From CAVTUU01 sp045804965 (lineage in GTDB: Bacteria; Chloroflexota; Chloroflexia; Thermomicrobiales; UBA6265): DNA of 64,000 bases. Location: contig JBJMMD010000008.1 of NCBI GenBank assembly GCA_045804965.1, positions 1 to 64,000 of the forward strand, written 5' to 3'. A model generated the notes under the pieces. That model had not been told where the DNA came from. It saw nothing but the letters and a program-made list of their open reading frames with translations, and searched no databases. Of this stretch, positions 41,632 to 50,959 are shown piece by piece (the first letter of the stretch is position 1; every line of letters begins with the position of its first letter). The position numbers and the translations under genes were made by a program.

Positions 41632-43164
41632 ATGGTACGACCTGAGCGTCCGCATACCATCTCTCACCCGCCCTTCTCGGCGGAGCTGAAGGTGCGGTTC
41701 GCGTGCCTTGGGCTGATCGTCGCGATGGTTCTCCCCCTTCTTCAGCCGACATCGGCCGCGGCCGATCAGCCTCCGGTCAATCCGTTTGCACAAACATCTC
41801 CAGGCGGCGACATACCGGGATTTGCCCTCGCGGAAACCGATCACTTTCGGTTTTATTTGCAAGGCACTGACGGTCCGGCAGCGAGCGTGTTCGCCGTTGC
41901 CTATGGTGACGCTGCCGAGCGCGGACTGTCCGAGCTTTCGAGTGTTTATGGCATCGAGTGGCCCGACAAGATCGATGTCTTCGTCTACACGAACGAAACT
42001 GATTACAAGGTCGCTGTTGGTGCGACTGGTCGCCAAGAGATCAGCGGCATCGACGCAATCGCCGACCCCAAGAACGGACAAATCTCAATTCTGCTCGCGA
42101 ATATCTCTGCCCAAACTGCGCAGGAAGCGGACAACTCCCTTCGTCATGCGATCTCGCACTTGCTCACGGGCTATGCCTCCGGCGGCATGATCCCGAGCGG
42201 CATCGACGAGGGCCTGGCGATGTACATGGAACGGCCGGTCAATCCAAAATTGGCGCGCATCGCTGGGATCATGCAGACCGCGGTCCAGCGCGGTGAGCTT
42301 CTTTCGTGGTCGGACCTCAATCGCTCACGTCCCCCAGCGACCGATCCCAAACTTCTGTCTGCCGAGTCCTACGCGATAGTCGCGTATCTGATTTCGCGCG
42401 GCCGCCTGCCCGCAATTCAGCAATTCGTCTCGGCCATGAAGTTTTCGACGAACTGGCGGGACGCCATCTACACGGCGTTTGGCCGGTCATCCGATGACCT
42501 CGAACGGCAATGGGAGGAGAACCTGCCAAGGTGGATCGCGAGCGGCTGGAAAGAAAATTTGATCGCTGGCTTCGACCTCGACCCGGCAAAAACCCAACTC
42601 GCCAAAGGTGATTACGAAGGGGCGAAGCGATCGCTCGAGAGCTCACAACAGTTGTTTACTGAGCTCAAGGACAGCGAGCGCCAAGCGACCGTCGAAGCGC
42701 TGCTCAGTCAATGTGACACCGGTATTCAAGCGGAAGCGCTGATGCTCCAGGTGCAGCAGTCACTTGAAAACCACGCCTATGATCGGGCCTCAACCCTGCT
42801 CGAGCAGGCGCGCGGGCAATATGAACAGCTTCCGCAAGAGCAGCGGCCTGACGATCTCCTCAATACGTACGAAGCAATCGCGAACGAGGGCCAGGAAGCC
42901 GGCAAAACGCTCGATCATGCGATTCTGCTCTCGCAAGACTGGAGTAATTACCCTAAAGCGCGACGAGCCGCACTCGACGCCGGCGCTTCGTACGCGAGTC
43001 TCGGTGATCAAGAGATGGCGGATCGCTCCCAATCCGTGCTCAATCATCTCCAAAGTCGGCAGCGCCGTCTCGTTCTGTTGCTCGGCGCATTGGCCGTCAT
43101 CACGCTCTTGTGGCTCTTTTTATGGCTCTGGACACGCGGGCCGTCGGAACTAAAGTGGGATTGA
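41632..43164 (+). CDS. peptidase-MA-like secreted/membrane protein with altered active site
   Basis: 510 residues from ATG 41632. Signal peptide at residues 21-45 (VRFACLGLIVAMVLPLLQPT). Residues 60-320 resemble the peptidase MA / zinc metallopeptidase fold: YGIEWPDKIDVFVYTNETDY, then RHAISHLLTG and PSGIDEGLAMYME. In active relatives the motif is His-Glu-x2-His; here it is His172-Ala-Ile-Ser-His176, so the catalytic Glu is missing although the third ligand Glu193 is kept. Residues 330-480 are TPR-like helices, and a C-terminal membrane helix (LVLLLGALAVITLLWLFLWL) anchors it outside the cell. First gene of the VWA operon; probably a structural or binding role. Confidence 0.75.
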   Translation: MVRPERPHTISHPPFSAELKVRFACLGLIVAMVLPLLQPTSAAADQPPVNPFAQTSPGGDIPGFALAETDHFRFYLQGTDGPAASVFAVAYGDAAERGLSELSSVYGIEWPDKIDVFVYTNETDYKVAVGATGRQEISGIDAIADPKNGQISILLANISAQTAQEADNSLRHAISHLLTGYASGGMIPSGIDEGLAMYMERPVNPKLARIAGIMQTAVQRGELLSWSDLNRSRPPATDPKLLSAESYAIVAYLISRGRLPAIQQFVSAMKFSTNWRDAIYTAFGRSSDDLERQWEENLPRWIASGWKENLIAGFDLDPAKTQLAKGDYEGAKRSLESSQQLFTELKDSERQATVEALLSQCDTGIQAEALMLQVQQSLENHAYDRASTLLEQARGQYEQLPQEQRPDDLLNTYEAIANEGQEAGKTLDHAILLSQDWSNYPKARRAALDAGASYASLGDQEMADRSQSVLNHLQSRQRRLVLLLGALAVITLLWLFLWLWTRGPSELKWD

Positions 43165-43203
43165 GGCGCAGATCGCATCTGGCGCATCGGATTGGTATGA
43201 AGC

Positions 43204-45213
43204 ATGGCTAGTCGAGTCACCTTCACGCGTGTCGAGATCTCGCTCGATCCTCGCGCTCGCCTACGCGAGTGGCGGCAGCAGCTTGCGCGAACCGTCGACG
43301 ATACGCCGAGCCGGAAATTGTTATTCTGGCGCGCGCTTTGGCTCCCCTACTGGCTCGGTACAGACAATCCCGCGCCGCAATTCCCGGTCCGCAACGGGCC
43401 AGCGCCGGAGGGCGGACCTGCGGGCGATCAAGTCGTCCACATGCTTGACGACGTGGCCCGCCACGTGTGGATTCAACGAGCGCTTCATATCATCGCCCGC
43501 GCGTTGTGGCTCGGATTGCTCGTCGGCTTTTTCTGGCTCGTCCTCGATCTCAGCGGTGGCCCGGATGTGCACCTTCGCACGCTCGTCTTCGTGTGGGCCA
43601 TCCTGATTCTCCCTGGATTTGTTCTCGCCGCGTTGTCCCGTCCTTCGCGGCCCTCGGTGGCACGGATGCTCGATCGCTCATTCCACTTACATGAGCGGAT
43701 GTCGACGTCTCTTGGCAACCTGGGCCGCGATTTGCCGGCGACGAATCAGCGCGCATCGGTGGTTTATCTGCAGGTTGCCGACTCGGCGAACATCGTGACT
43801 GAGTTGAGCGATCATCAGGCGTTCAAAATTCGGATACCAGTCCGCGAAATCGTCGCCGCGATTGCCTGCGCATTGCTCCTCGCGTCGCTCTTCTTTTTGC
43901 GCGGCACGAGCGGAGTCATTCCGAACGTTGCTGATTCTCCGGTTCCCCGCTTCGTTCCCGCGACTGAGCGGTTCGCCCAGCAGGAAGCAAACGCGGCCGC
44001 GGCGCCAACGTCGAACGAAAACGTTCCCTCGACCGCTGAAGTCGAAGCGCGGGCCCAACGGTCGCAAGAAGCCCGTCGCGATCTCCAGCAGCTCGCGCAA
44101 GCGCTTGGCGACCACGCGGTGACCCGCACGGCCGCGGAAGACATCCAGCGCGGCGACTATAAAGCCGCCGCAAGCGACCTTCGCGACCTCGCCCAGAACG
44201 CCGACCAACTCTCTGCGGACGCGCGGGCAGGTCTTGCCGACGACCTCGACAAGGCGGCGCAAGAGATGTCGCCTGGCAGTAAAGACCTCGCCAACGCCGC
44301 GAGCGCCGCCGCCGACGGCCTGCGCCAGGGCGGTGAACCCGCCAAGGAGGGATTGAACCAACTCGGCGACGCGGTCGACAAAACCGGCCAACAGGTCGTC
44401 TCGCAGCAAGAGCTGGCCAACCAGATGCAGCAGGCACAGACGGCCCAAGCAAACGGCCAACAGGGACAGCAGAGCGGAGACCAGAATCAATCGGACCAAA
44501 ATGCCCAGGCGAGCACCGGCGTCCAGGACGCGCAGCCGCAAATGCACAACCAATCTGGACAGCAAGGCACGCAAGGGCAAGGCGCGGATGCTCAGCCCGG
44601 CCAGAATCAGCAGGGACAATCAGACCAGCAAGGTCAAGATGGCCCGCAGCAAGGACGCCAACAACCTGGCGCGCAGTCGAAGAATGGTCAGTCGGGTGCC
44701 GGCCAGAGCCCGCAAGGGGATCAATCGGGAGCATCCCAAGAGCCGGGAACGAGCCCAGGGCAATCGCCTGCTGACACGGCGGAAGGCGACCAATCCCTGA
44801 ATACGCAGACCGATACGGGCGATCAGTCCCAACAAGGCGGGGGCGCCGGGTCTGGTGACAAACAGGACAGCGAGAAGAGCGGCAGCACCGGCAAGAATGG
44901 GGAGAGCAAGTCAAACGACGGCAAGCCGCCCAGCGCGGATGTGACGAACGACCAGGCGCAAAAAGGCTCCGGCCAAGATCCATCGCAGGAGCAACGCGAT
45001 GCCGTCACGCTGTCCCGCTCTCCCGACGGCGAAAGCGTGCAAACCTCCGGCGACAGCGGAACATCGAGCCTCGGCTCTGGTTCAGGCGTCTCAGTGAGCG
45101 GCGGCAATAGTGCCCAGGGTGACGTCGGCCAAGCAGGACCCGATAGTAACCGCGTTCCGCCCGCGTATCGGTCCCTGGTGGAGTCGTTCTTCAGCGATGC
45201 GGACGGTTCTTGA
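43204..45213 (+). CDS. membrane protein with DUF4175-like start and long Gln/Gly/Ser-rich tail
   Basis: 669 residues from ATG 43204, 39 bases after the previous gene. Two membrane helices (ALWLGLLVGFFWLVLDL and LVFVWAILILPGFVLAAL, residues 100-145) and a third near 225 (VAAIACALLLASLFFL). Before and between lie regions like the DUF4175 proteins found beside DUF58/VWA genes. Residues 285-395 are helical (SQEARRDLQQLAQALGDHAV, DNLRDLAQ-type repeats). From about 395 to 595 it is Gln/Gly/Ser/Asp-rich (GQQGQQSGDQNQSDQN) and disordered. Stop TGA overlaps the next start (TGATG). Likely a structural partner of the VWA proteins. Confidence 0.7.
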   Translation: MASRVTFTRVEISLDPRARLREWRQQLARTVDDTPSRKLLFWRALWLPYWLGTDNPAPQFPVRNGPAPEGGPAGDQVVHMLDDVARHVWIQRALHIIARALWLGLLVGFFWLVLDLSGGPDVHLRTLVFVWAILILPGFVLAALSRPSRPSVARMLDRSFHLHERMSTSLGNLGRDLPATNQRASVVYLQVADSANIVTELSDHQAFKIRIPVREIVAAIACALLLASLFFLRGTSGVIPNVADSPVPRFVPATERFAQQEANAAAAPTSNENVPSTAEVEARAQRSQEARRDLQQLAQALGDHAVTRTAAEDIQRGDYKAAASDLRDLAQNADQLSADARAGLADDLDKAAQEMSPGSKDLANAASAAADGLRQGGEPAKEGLNQLGDAVDKTGQQVVSQQELANQMQQAQTAQANGQQGQQSGDQNQSDQNAQASTGVQDAQPQMHNQSGQQGTQGQGADAQPGQNQQGQSDQQGQDGPQQGRQQPGAQSKNGQSGAGQSPQGDQSGASQEPGTSPGQSPADTAEGDQSLNTQTDTGDQSQQGGGAGSGDKQDSEKSGSTGKNGESKSNDGKPPSADVTNDQAQKGSGQDPSQEQRDAVTLSRSPDGESVQTSGDSGTSSLGSGSGVSVSGGNSAQGDVGQAGPDSNRVPPAYRSLVESFFSDADGS

Positions 45214-46241
45214 TGCGTTTGACCGTGCCCATTCCGATCTTTTCGCGCGGCCGGGCCGCCCGGTCGTCGACGCCAACGCTGGCTGTTCCGTTGCCATCGC
45301 GCAACGGCGCGGACGATGATGAAACGCTCTTTAACGAGGATCTCCTGGGCCGCCTTCGTCGGTTGACGCTGATTTCCCGGAAGTCGATCGCCGAAGGACT
45401 CGCCGGCGAGCATCGATCCCGGCGTCGTGGCTCGTCGCCTGAATTCGCCGACTTCAAAAGCTATAGCCAGGGCGACGATTTTCGGCGCATCGACTGGAAC
45501 ATTTACGGACGCCTCGATGAGGTCTTCGTCCGCTTGAGCGAAGTCACTACCGAGCTCACAGTGCATGTGCTGCTCGACGCCAGCAATTCGATGGATTGGC
45601 GAAGCGACGAGCGCCTGCCGACGAAATTCACCTACGCCCGGCGTTTCGCCGGCAGTCTCTGTTACATCTCGCTCTGGCATTTTGATCGAGTCGTGATCGT
45701 TCCCTTCGGGACCGAGCTTGGCACGGCGTTCGGACCTGCTCAGGGGCACGCTCACGTCACGCCGATGTTGCACTATTTGACCAATCTTCAGCCCCTCGGC
45801 GCGACCGATCTTGTCTCAACCCTCGATCACTACGTGCGCGCTCGCCGCCGGCCCGGCATTCTCGTCTTGGTCTCCGATCTCCTTTCGGGAGAACCGGCCG
45901 AGCTCAAGGAAGCGCTGCGCGTACTTCGCGGACGTGGCTGGCAGGCGATTATCGCTCACGTCGTCGACAGCGCGGAGCTCGCTCCTCGGGAGATCATCGC
46001 CGAGGAACCGAGCGGGCGATCTCGACCAGCGGAACTGGTCGAGATCGAGCTTGGCGATCGTTTGCGACTGACGCCTACGCAGCAGGTTCTTGCCCGCTAC
46101 GAATCGGCAGTGAAGGACTGGCTGAGCCAGATAGAGCGGGTGTGCGAAGAAGAGGACGCCGATTATCTGCGACTCGAGACATCTTGGCCCTTTGAGACGA
46201 TAGTGCTCAGGATGCTCTACCGGCAAGGGGTGCTCGAGTGA
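45213..46241 (+). CDS. DUF58 domain protein (VWA-like)
   Basis: 342 residues from ATG 45213, overlapping the previous stop by one base. The DUF58 hallmark EFADFKSYSQGDDFRRIDWN followed by IYGRLDEVFVRLSEVTTELT is complete, then a VWA-like sequence with LLDASNSMDW (metal-site residues Asp-x-Ser-x-Ser) and PGILVLVSDLLSGEPAELKE. DUF58 proteins are encoded with MoxR AAA ATPases and BatA-type proteins and are thought to work in protein complex assembly or stress resistance. Here the MoxR gene is missing from the operon. Confidence 0.88.
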   Translation: MRLTVPIPIFSRGRAARSSTPTLAVPLPSRNGADDDETLFNEDLLGRLRRLTLISRKSIAEGLAGEHRSRRRGSSPEFADFKSYSQGDDFRRIDWNIYGRLDEVFVRLSEVTTELTVHVLLDASNSMDWRSDERLPTKFTYARRFAGSLCYISLWHFDRVVIVPFGTELGTAFGPAQGHAHVTPMLHYLTNLQPLGATDLVSTLDHYVRARRRPGILVLVSDLLSGEPAELKEALRVLRGRGWQAIIAHVVDSAELAPREIIAEEPSGRSRPAELVEIELGDRLRLTPTQQVLARYESAVKDWLSQIERVCEEEDADYLRLETSWPFETIVLRMLYRQGVLE

Positions 46242-48244
46242 GCGGCCTGTCCTTGCTGGCGCCGATCGGACTTGCCGCCCTAGTCGGCATTCCGCTGGTG
46301 ATTCTGCTGCACATGCGGAACACCACGCCCCGCTTGCGTCCAGTACCGACCCTTCGCTTCTGGCTGGTGACGCTCCAAGAGCAACGAGAACGCACGAGTT
46401 TCCGCCGCCCTCCGATCAGCCTCTTGATGCTGCTGCAACTCGCGATCGTCGCGTTGGTGGCCTTCGCTCTCGCCCGCCCGATCACGACCTCTGCCCTCAG
46501 CGGTCTGGGCCAGCGCACCGAGCCGCGTCACCTGATCGTGCTCCTCGATGGCTCAACCAGCATGGCGGCTACCGACACGCCGAACGGCAAGACCCGGTTT
46601 GAAGCTGCGCGCCAGGAGGCGATGAACTGGATTGATGACCTGCGCGAGGGCGATGTCGCAACCGTCATCGTCCTGGGCACGAACACGGCAAATCTCGAAG
46701 CAACCGATGCTGCAAGTTTTCGCACCCTCCGCGATCGCCTCGCCACTTTGCCTCAACCAGGCGGGCGCGCGGACCTCAACGCCGCACTCAACTTGGCGGG
46801 CGATCTCCTCTTGCCTGATCTTGAGGACCGTGTCGTCGTCATCACCGACGGCGCGCTCACGGCCGATCCGAACTCGATCGCGCATGTTGCGGCGAGCATC
46901 GATTACGTCCACGTTGGCGGTGCAACCACTGGCAACATCGCCATCACCGATCTCTCGACTCGCTCCTCAATAACAAACCCCGATCAGGAGCAAATCTACG
47001 TGCGGGTCGCGAACTTCTCGGCTGACTCGGCGACGATTCCGATTGAGCTCACCGTTGACGGTATTTCCGAAGCCAAAAGCGACCTCACGATTAACCCGAA
47101 CGGCGGCGCCGAGACGACGGATTGGGATCTACCGTCGGGATCCAAGACCGCCACGGTCACGATTGGCGCAAACGATGCCCTGTCGCAAGACAACACCGCC
47201 TCGACCGTCCTCACGAGCCCGGGCGATCTTTCGCTCAAGATCCTCCTTGTCTCCGATACCCCCTCCGCGCTGCAACGGGCGCTGACCGTGCTCCCCGGGG
47301 CCCAGGTGACGACTGTGGGAACTGACGATCCCGCCGCGAAGGACCCGAACGCCCCGTTCGATCTCGTCGTTTATGACACCTTCTCGCCCGATCCGAACAC
47401 GTTGGCGAAATCCCCCGTGCTGTTCGTCAATCCACCTGAAAACGGCATCCTGCAAACGCGGGGTGTGATGCAAAATCCTACCGTGCTTCGCGTCCGCGCC
47501 GACGATCCATTGCTTGAAGGCGTCGAGCTGGCAGGCGTGACCTTCGGCGAGACAACGGTGCTCGTCATGGACGGTTCGGATACCGAGGTAGCTGCGGCCG
47601 AGGCCGGTCCCTTGATCTACCGCGGCACACTGTCGCAGACCGGCGCGCCGGTGGTCGCGCTTGCCTTCGACGTTGCGAAATCGAACCTCCCGCGCCGGGT
47701 CGCCTTCCCGATCTTGATTGCAAACATCACCGGTTTTCTCGCGCCCAGCCCGCTCCCCTCGGCCTTGCCGCTCGGTGATCCGCTTGCCTACCGGCCGCGG
47801 GCGGACGCAGCGACCGTCCGCATCACCCCGCCCGACGGCGTTGCCGTCGATCTCGCCGTCTCGACCAATGAACAAACGGATGACGGCACTAGCGATCAGC
47901 TTCGTGAGGTTGCCTATCCCGGCACTGGCGTGCCGGGTGCGTACAAGGTGACGGAACTCGACGCGGATGGACACGAGCTTGGCGGCGGCACGTTCATCGT
48001 CAACGCCGGCCATCAACGCGAGTCCGATCTTCGCGCCAATCCCGATTTGCCCGCCCTCCTCGCCAATACCAACCCCGACTCGCCGGGCAAAGCCCGGACC
48101 TCGACGTCGGACCTTTGGCCGACGTTAGTCGCGGCCGCGTTGGCGGTCCTCCTCTTCGAGTGGCTCGTCACGATCTTGCCGCGTCGTCGCAAGCGTCGAT
48201 CGGCGACGACGGCAACGCAACCTGGGAGCGCGAGCAGTGGATAG
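46238..48244 (+). CDS. BatA-type membrane VWA protein
   Basis: 668 residues from GTG 46238, overlapping the DUF58 gene by four bases. Residues 1-85 are the BatA N-terminal membrane module (LLAPIGLAALVGIPLVILLH, then ISLLMLLQLAIVALVAFALA). The VWA metal site is LIVLLDGSTSMA (Asp104, Ser106, Ser108), followed by EGDVATVIVLGTNTANLEAT. A long extracytoplasmic part with beta-rich repeats (NIAITDLSTRSSITNPDQEQ) follows, then a C-terminal helix (LWPTLVAAALAVLLFEWLVT) and a basic tail. Works with the other VWA genes; partner ligand unknown. Confidence 0.85.
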   Translation: MSGLSLLAPIGLAALVGIPLVILLHMRNTTPRLRPVPTLRFWLVTLQEQRERTSFRRPPISLLMLLQLAIVALVAFALARPITTSALSGLGQRTEPRHLIVLLDGSTSMAATDTPNGKTRFEAARQEAMNWIDDLREGDVATVIVLGTNTANLEATDAASFRTLRDRLATLPQPGGRADLNAALNLAGDLLLPDLEDRVVVITDGALTADPNSIAHVAASIDYVHVGGATTGNIAITDLSTRSSITNPDQEQIYVRVANFSADSATIPIELTVDGISEAKSDLTINPNGGAETTDWDLPSGSKTATVTIGANDALSQDNTASTVLTSPGDLSLKILLVSDTPSALQRALTVLPGAQVTTVGTDDPAAKDPNAPFDLVVYDTFSPDPNTLAKSPVLFVNPPENGILQTRGVMQNPTVLRVRADDPLLEGVELAGVTFGETTVLVMDGSDTEVAAAEAGPLIYRGTLSQTGAPVVALAFDVAKSNLPRRVAFPILIANITGFLAPSPLPSALPLGDPLAYRPRADAATVRITPPDGVAVDLAVSTNEQTDDGTSDQLREVAYPGTGVPGAYKVTELDADGHELGGGTFIVNAGHQRESDLRANPDLPALLANTNPDSPGKARTSTSDLWPTLVAAALAVLLFEWLVTILPRRRKRRSATTATQPGSASSG

Positions 48245-50882
48245 CTTCTTCAACCTCACTTTTGCCCGCCCGGCCGCCCTGTGGCTCCTCGTTCTCGTGC
48301 CACTGATTGCGCTCGTGACCGTGCTCCTGCGTCAGCGCCGGCGGACAGAGCGGCCGGTGATCGCGCTGCGCCTGCTCATTGTCGCGCTCATCGCCTTCAC
48401 GTTGGCCGAGCCGATGACGACCCACGGCGCGGGCGCGGTCAGCACCGTCTTCGTGGTCGACCGCTCACGCAGCCTGACTGATAATACGCAATCGCAAGTG
48501 AACGATTGGGTGACGGACGCCCTCAAAGGAGGCGGCGCCGAGGATCGGGCAGCCGTCGTCGCGTTCGGCGCGGTGCCGGAACTCACCGGGTCGGCCGCCA
48601 AAGCAACACAACTTGGTTCGTCCTGGGATCAGACATCCGACTCGTTCGACGCGAACTACACCGATATCGAATCCGCGCTGGCGCTCGCCCGGGCATTGCC
48701 GCTCGGCGGCTCGCGCCGAATCGTGCTTGTGTCCGATGGCGCCGAAAACATCGGGTCGGCACTAAATCAATCAGGGCAAGCGGCCAGCGACGGCACGCCC
48801 ATCGATGTCCTTCCCGTCGAAGGCGTGGGCGAAGGCGACTTGCGCGTCGAGTCGGCTACCGCCCCCTCGACGACCTGGGCTGGCGAGCATGTTTCCGTCG
48901 TCGCCAGCATCGCGTCCGGCGCGGGTGGGGATGGAACGGTCGACCTCTTCGTCGATGGCACGCGCGTCACCTCGAAGCAAGCCGACTTCCCCAGTGGCTT
49001 GAGCTCCTACTCGTTCGACGTTAAGGACTTGAAGCCGGGTTTCCACTCGATGGAGGTCCGCGTCACAGGCACGATGGCCAACGATCGCTTCCAGGAGAAC
49101 AACTCCGCTCCCCTCTCGCTGGTTGTCCGCGACAAGCCAAAGCTGCTTCTCGTCTCCCAGGCGGGCACCGACGTTGGACTGCTTAAGGGCACGTTGGAGC
49201 GCAGCGGTGCGGTTGTGACTGTCTCCGAGCCGTCGGCGGTGCCGTCACGCCTCTCTGAGCTGGGCGTCTATGACGCGATTCTCTTGAATAACATTCCAGC
49301 CTCGTCGATGACGCTGGACCAGCTCGCCGGTCTCCAAGAAGCGACACGCTCGAAGGGCCGCGGTCTAATCGTCATCGGCGGTACGTCGAGTTACGGCCCC
49401 GGGAATTACGCGGGCACATTGCTCGAAGACACAATGCCGGTGACGGTAAAGGTCACAGAGGGCAAAGAACGGCAGCGCGTCGCCTTGCTTCTGATCATCG
49501 ATAAGTCGGGTTCGATGAGCTATGACCCGTTGAGCGGATCGCCCAAGGTCGAGATGGCCAAGGAAGCCGCCAAGCTGGCGGCGCAGTCGCTCTCGGACGG
49601 CGATCAGATCGGTGTGCTCGCCTTCAGCGATTCACAACAATGGGTCGTGCCGATCACGACGATAGATGGCCAATCATCGCGCGATGAGATCAACGCCAAG
49701 ATCGACGGGATCAAAGCCGACGGCGGCACGGAGATCTATCCCGCACTGTCGGTCGGCTTCGATGCGATCCGGAACGTGAATACCGACGTCCGCCATATCG
49801 TCCTGCTTTCCGACGGCAAATCCCGCTCCGGTACGGTCGAGAGTTATGAGAAGCTCATTAGCGACGGGATCACCGACCGCACGACGCTTTCGACGATCGC
49901 GATTGGCGACGACGCCGACACGGAGCTCTTGCAGACGCTCGCCGAGCAAGGCAACGGGCGCTATCACTTCACGGAGAAGAGCGAAGACATCCCTCGCTTG
50001 ACGTTGGCTGAGGCGCAGAGCGCAGGTAGCCAATCGGTGCTACGCGGCGAGTTCAAGCCGATCCAATCGCAGCCGAGTCCGATCCTCACCGGCTTCACTC
50101 CCCAGGAGTTACCCGCGATCGACGGGTACGACTACGCCCAGGCGAAGCCGGACGCCCAAGTTGTGCTCACGAGCCAGCGCGACGACCCCATTCTCGCGAA
50201 ATGGCAATACGGTCTTGGCCGCGTCGTCGCCTGGACCGCCGACGACGGTTCCGACTTCGCCAACGGCTGGCCGTCGTGGGGCCGGTTCGATGAGTTCTGG
50301 GGGAGCATGGTCCGCTGGGCGCTGCCCGATCCAGAGAATCAGCCGCTCCAGGTCAGCGTCAAACGCGACGGGCGCGAAGTTGCGATCACCGTCGACTCGC
50401 TGTCCGAGGACAGCGCCTACGTCGATTCCGCCCCGACGATGGCAACCATCACCTCTCCGTCCGGCGCCGTGACGAGAAACATGCCGCTCCATCAGGTCGG
50501 CCCAGGACAGTATCAAGTGCGCGTCCTGGCCCCCGATCCCGGCGCCTATCGCATCGATCTCCAGCAACAGCGAGGAAATCAACAAGTTACCGAACTCGCG
50601 GGATTTGCAATTCCGCCGTCGCCCGAATTGCAGCCTTCCCAAACTGGCCAACAGCTGATGGAAGCCCTCGCGGCGCGCACAGGCGGCCGGGTGCTTTCCC
50701 TCGACGAACCCAGCGAAGCCTTCACCAACAACGGCATCCAGGGCACCTCACTGCGCAGCTTCCATCCAGTGTGGTACGTGCCGTTGGCGCTCGCTTTGAT
50801 GCTCTTCCTGACCGAGTTGATGCTCCGCTTCGACTTCCTGCCTCGGCTACGCTCCCTCACATTTCGTCGCCGGCCGGTCTAA
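48237..50882 (+). CDS. large membrane protein with two VWA domains
   Basis: 881 residues from GTG 48237, overlapping the previous gene by eight bases. N-terminal helix pair (ALWLLVLVPLIALVTVLL and LRLLIVALIAFTLAEP), a first VWA (VFVVDRSRSL, Asp75-x-Ser-x-Ser), CARDB/Ig-like strands, a glutamine-amidotransferase-like segment (GRGLIVIGGTSSYGPGNY), then a second VWA with an intact metal site (LLIIDKSGSMS near residue 421) and TEIYPALSVGFDAIR. Near residues 640-700 is WQYGLGRVVAWTADDGSDFA as in other VWA/GATase-like proteins. Ends with a membrane helix (VPLALALMLFLTELMLRF). Completes the VWA operon. Confidence 0.87.
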   Translation: MDSFFNLTFARPAALWLLVLVPLIALVTVLLRQRRRTERPVIALRLLIVALIAFTLAEPMTTHGAGAVSTVFVVDRSRSLTDNTQSQVNDWVTDALKGGGAEDRAAVVAFGAVPELTGSAAKATQLGSSWDQTSDSFDANYTDIESALALARALPLGGSRRIVLVSDGAENIGSALNQSGQAASDGTPIDVLPVEGVGEGDLRVESATAPSTTWAGEHVSVVASIASGAGGDGTVDLFVDGTRVTSKQADFPSGLSSYSFDVKDLKPGFHSMEVRVTGTMANDRFQENNSAPLSLVVRDKPKLLLVSQAGTDVGLLKGTLERSGAVVTVSEPSAVPSRLSELGVYDAILLNNIPASSMTLDQLAGLQEATRSKGRGLIVIGGTSSYGPGNYAGTLLEDTMPVTVKVTEGKERQRVALLLIIDKSGSMSYDPLSGSPKVEMAKEAAKLAAQSLSDGDQIGVLAFSDSQQWVVPITTIDGQSSRDEINAKIDGIKADGGTEIYPALSVGFDAIRNVNTDVRHIVLLSDGKSRSGTVESYEKLISDGITDRTTLSTIAIGDDADTELLQTLAEQGNGRYHFTEKSEDIPRLTLAEAQSAGSQSVLRGEFKPIQSQPSPILTGFTPQELPAIDGYDYAQAKPDAQVVLTSQRDDPILAKWQYGLGRVVAWTADDGSDFANGWPSWGRFDEFWGSMVRWALPDPENQPLQVSVKRDGREVAITVDSLSEDSAYVDSAPTMATITSPSGAVTRNMPLHQVGPGQYQVRVLAPDPGAYRIDLQQQRGNQQVTELAGFAIPPSPELQPSQTGQQLMEALAARTGGRVLSLDEPSEAFTNNGIQGTSLRSFHPVWYVPLALALMLFLTELMLRFDFLPRLRSLTFRRRPV

Positions 50883-50959
50883 TCGCCTCCAGTCCGGCCT
50901 CTGAGGCGGTACACTGTGTCCGCTTTGTCAACATGTATGCCAATTGAACTGGACTGGGT

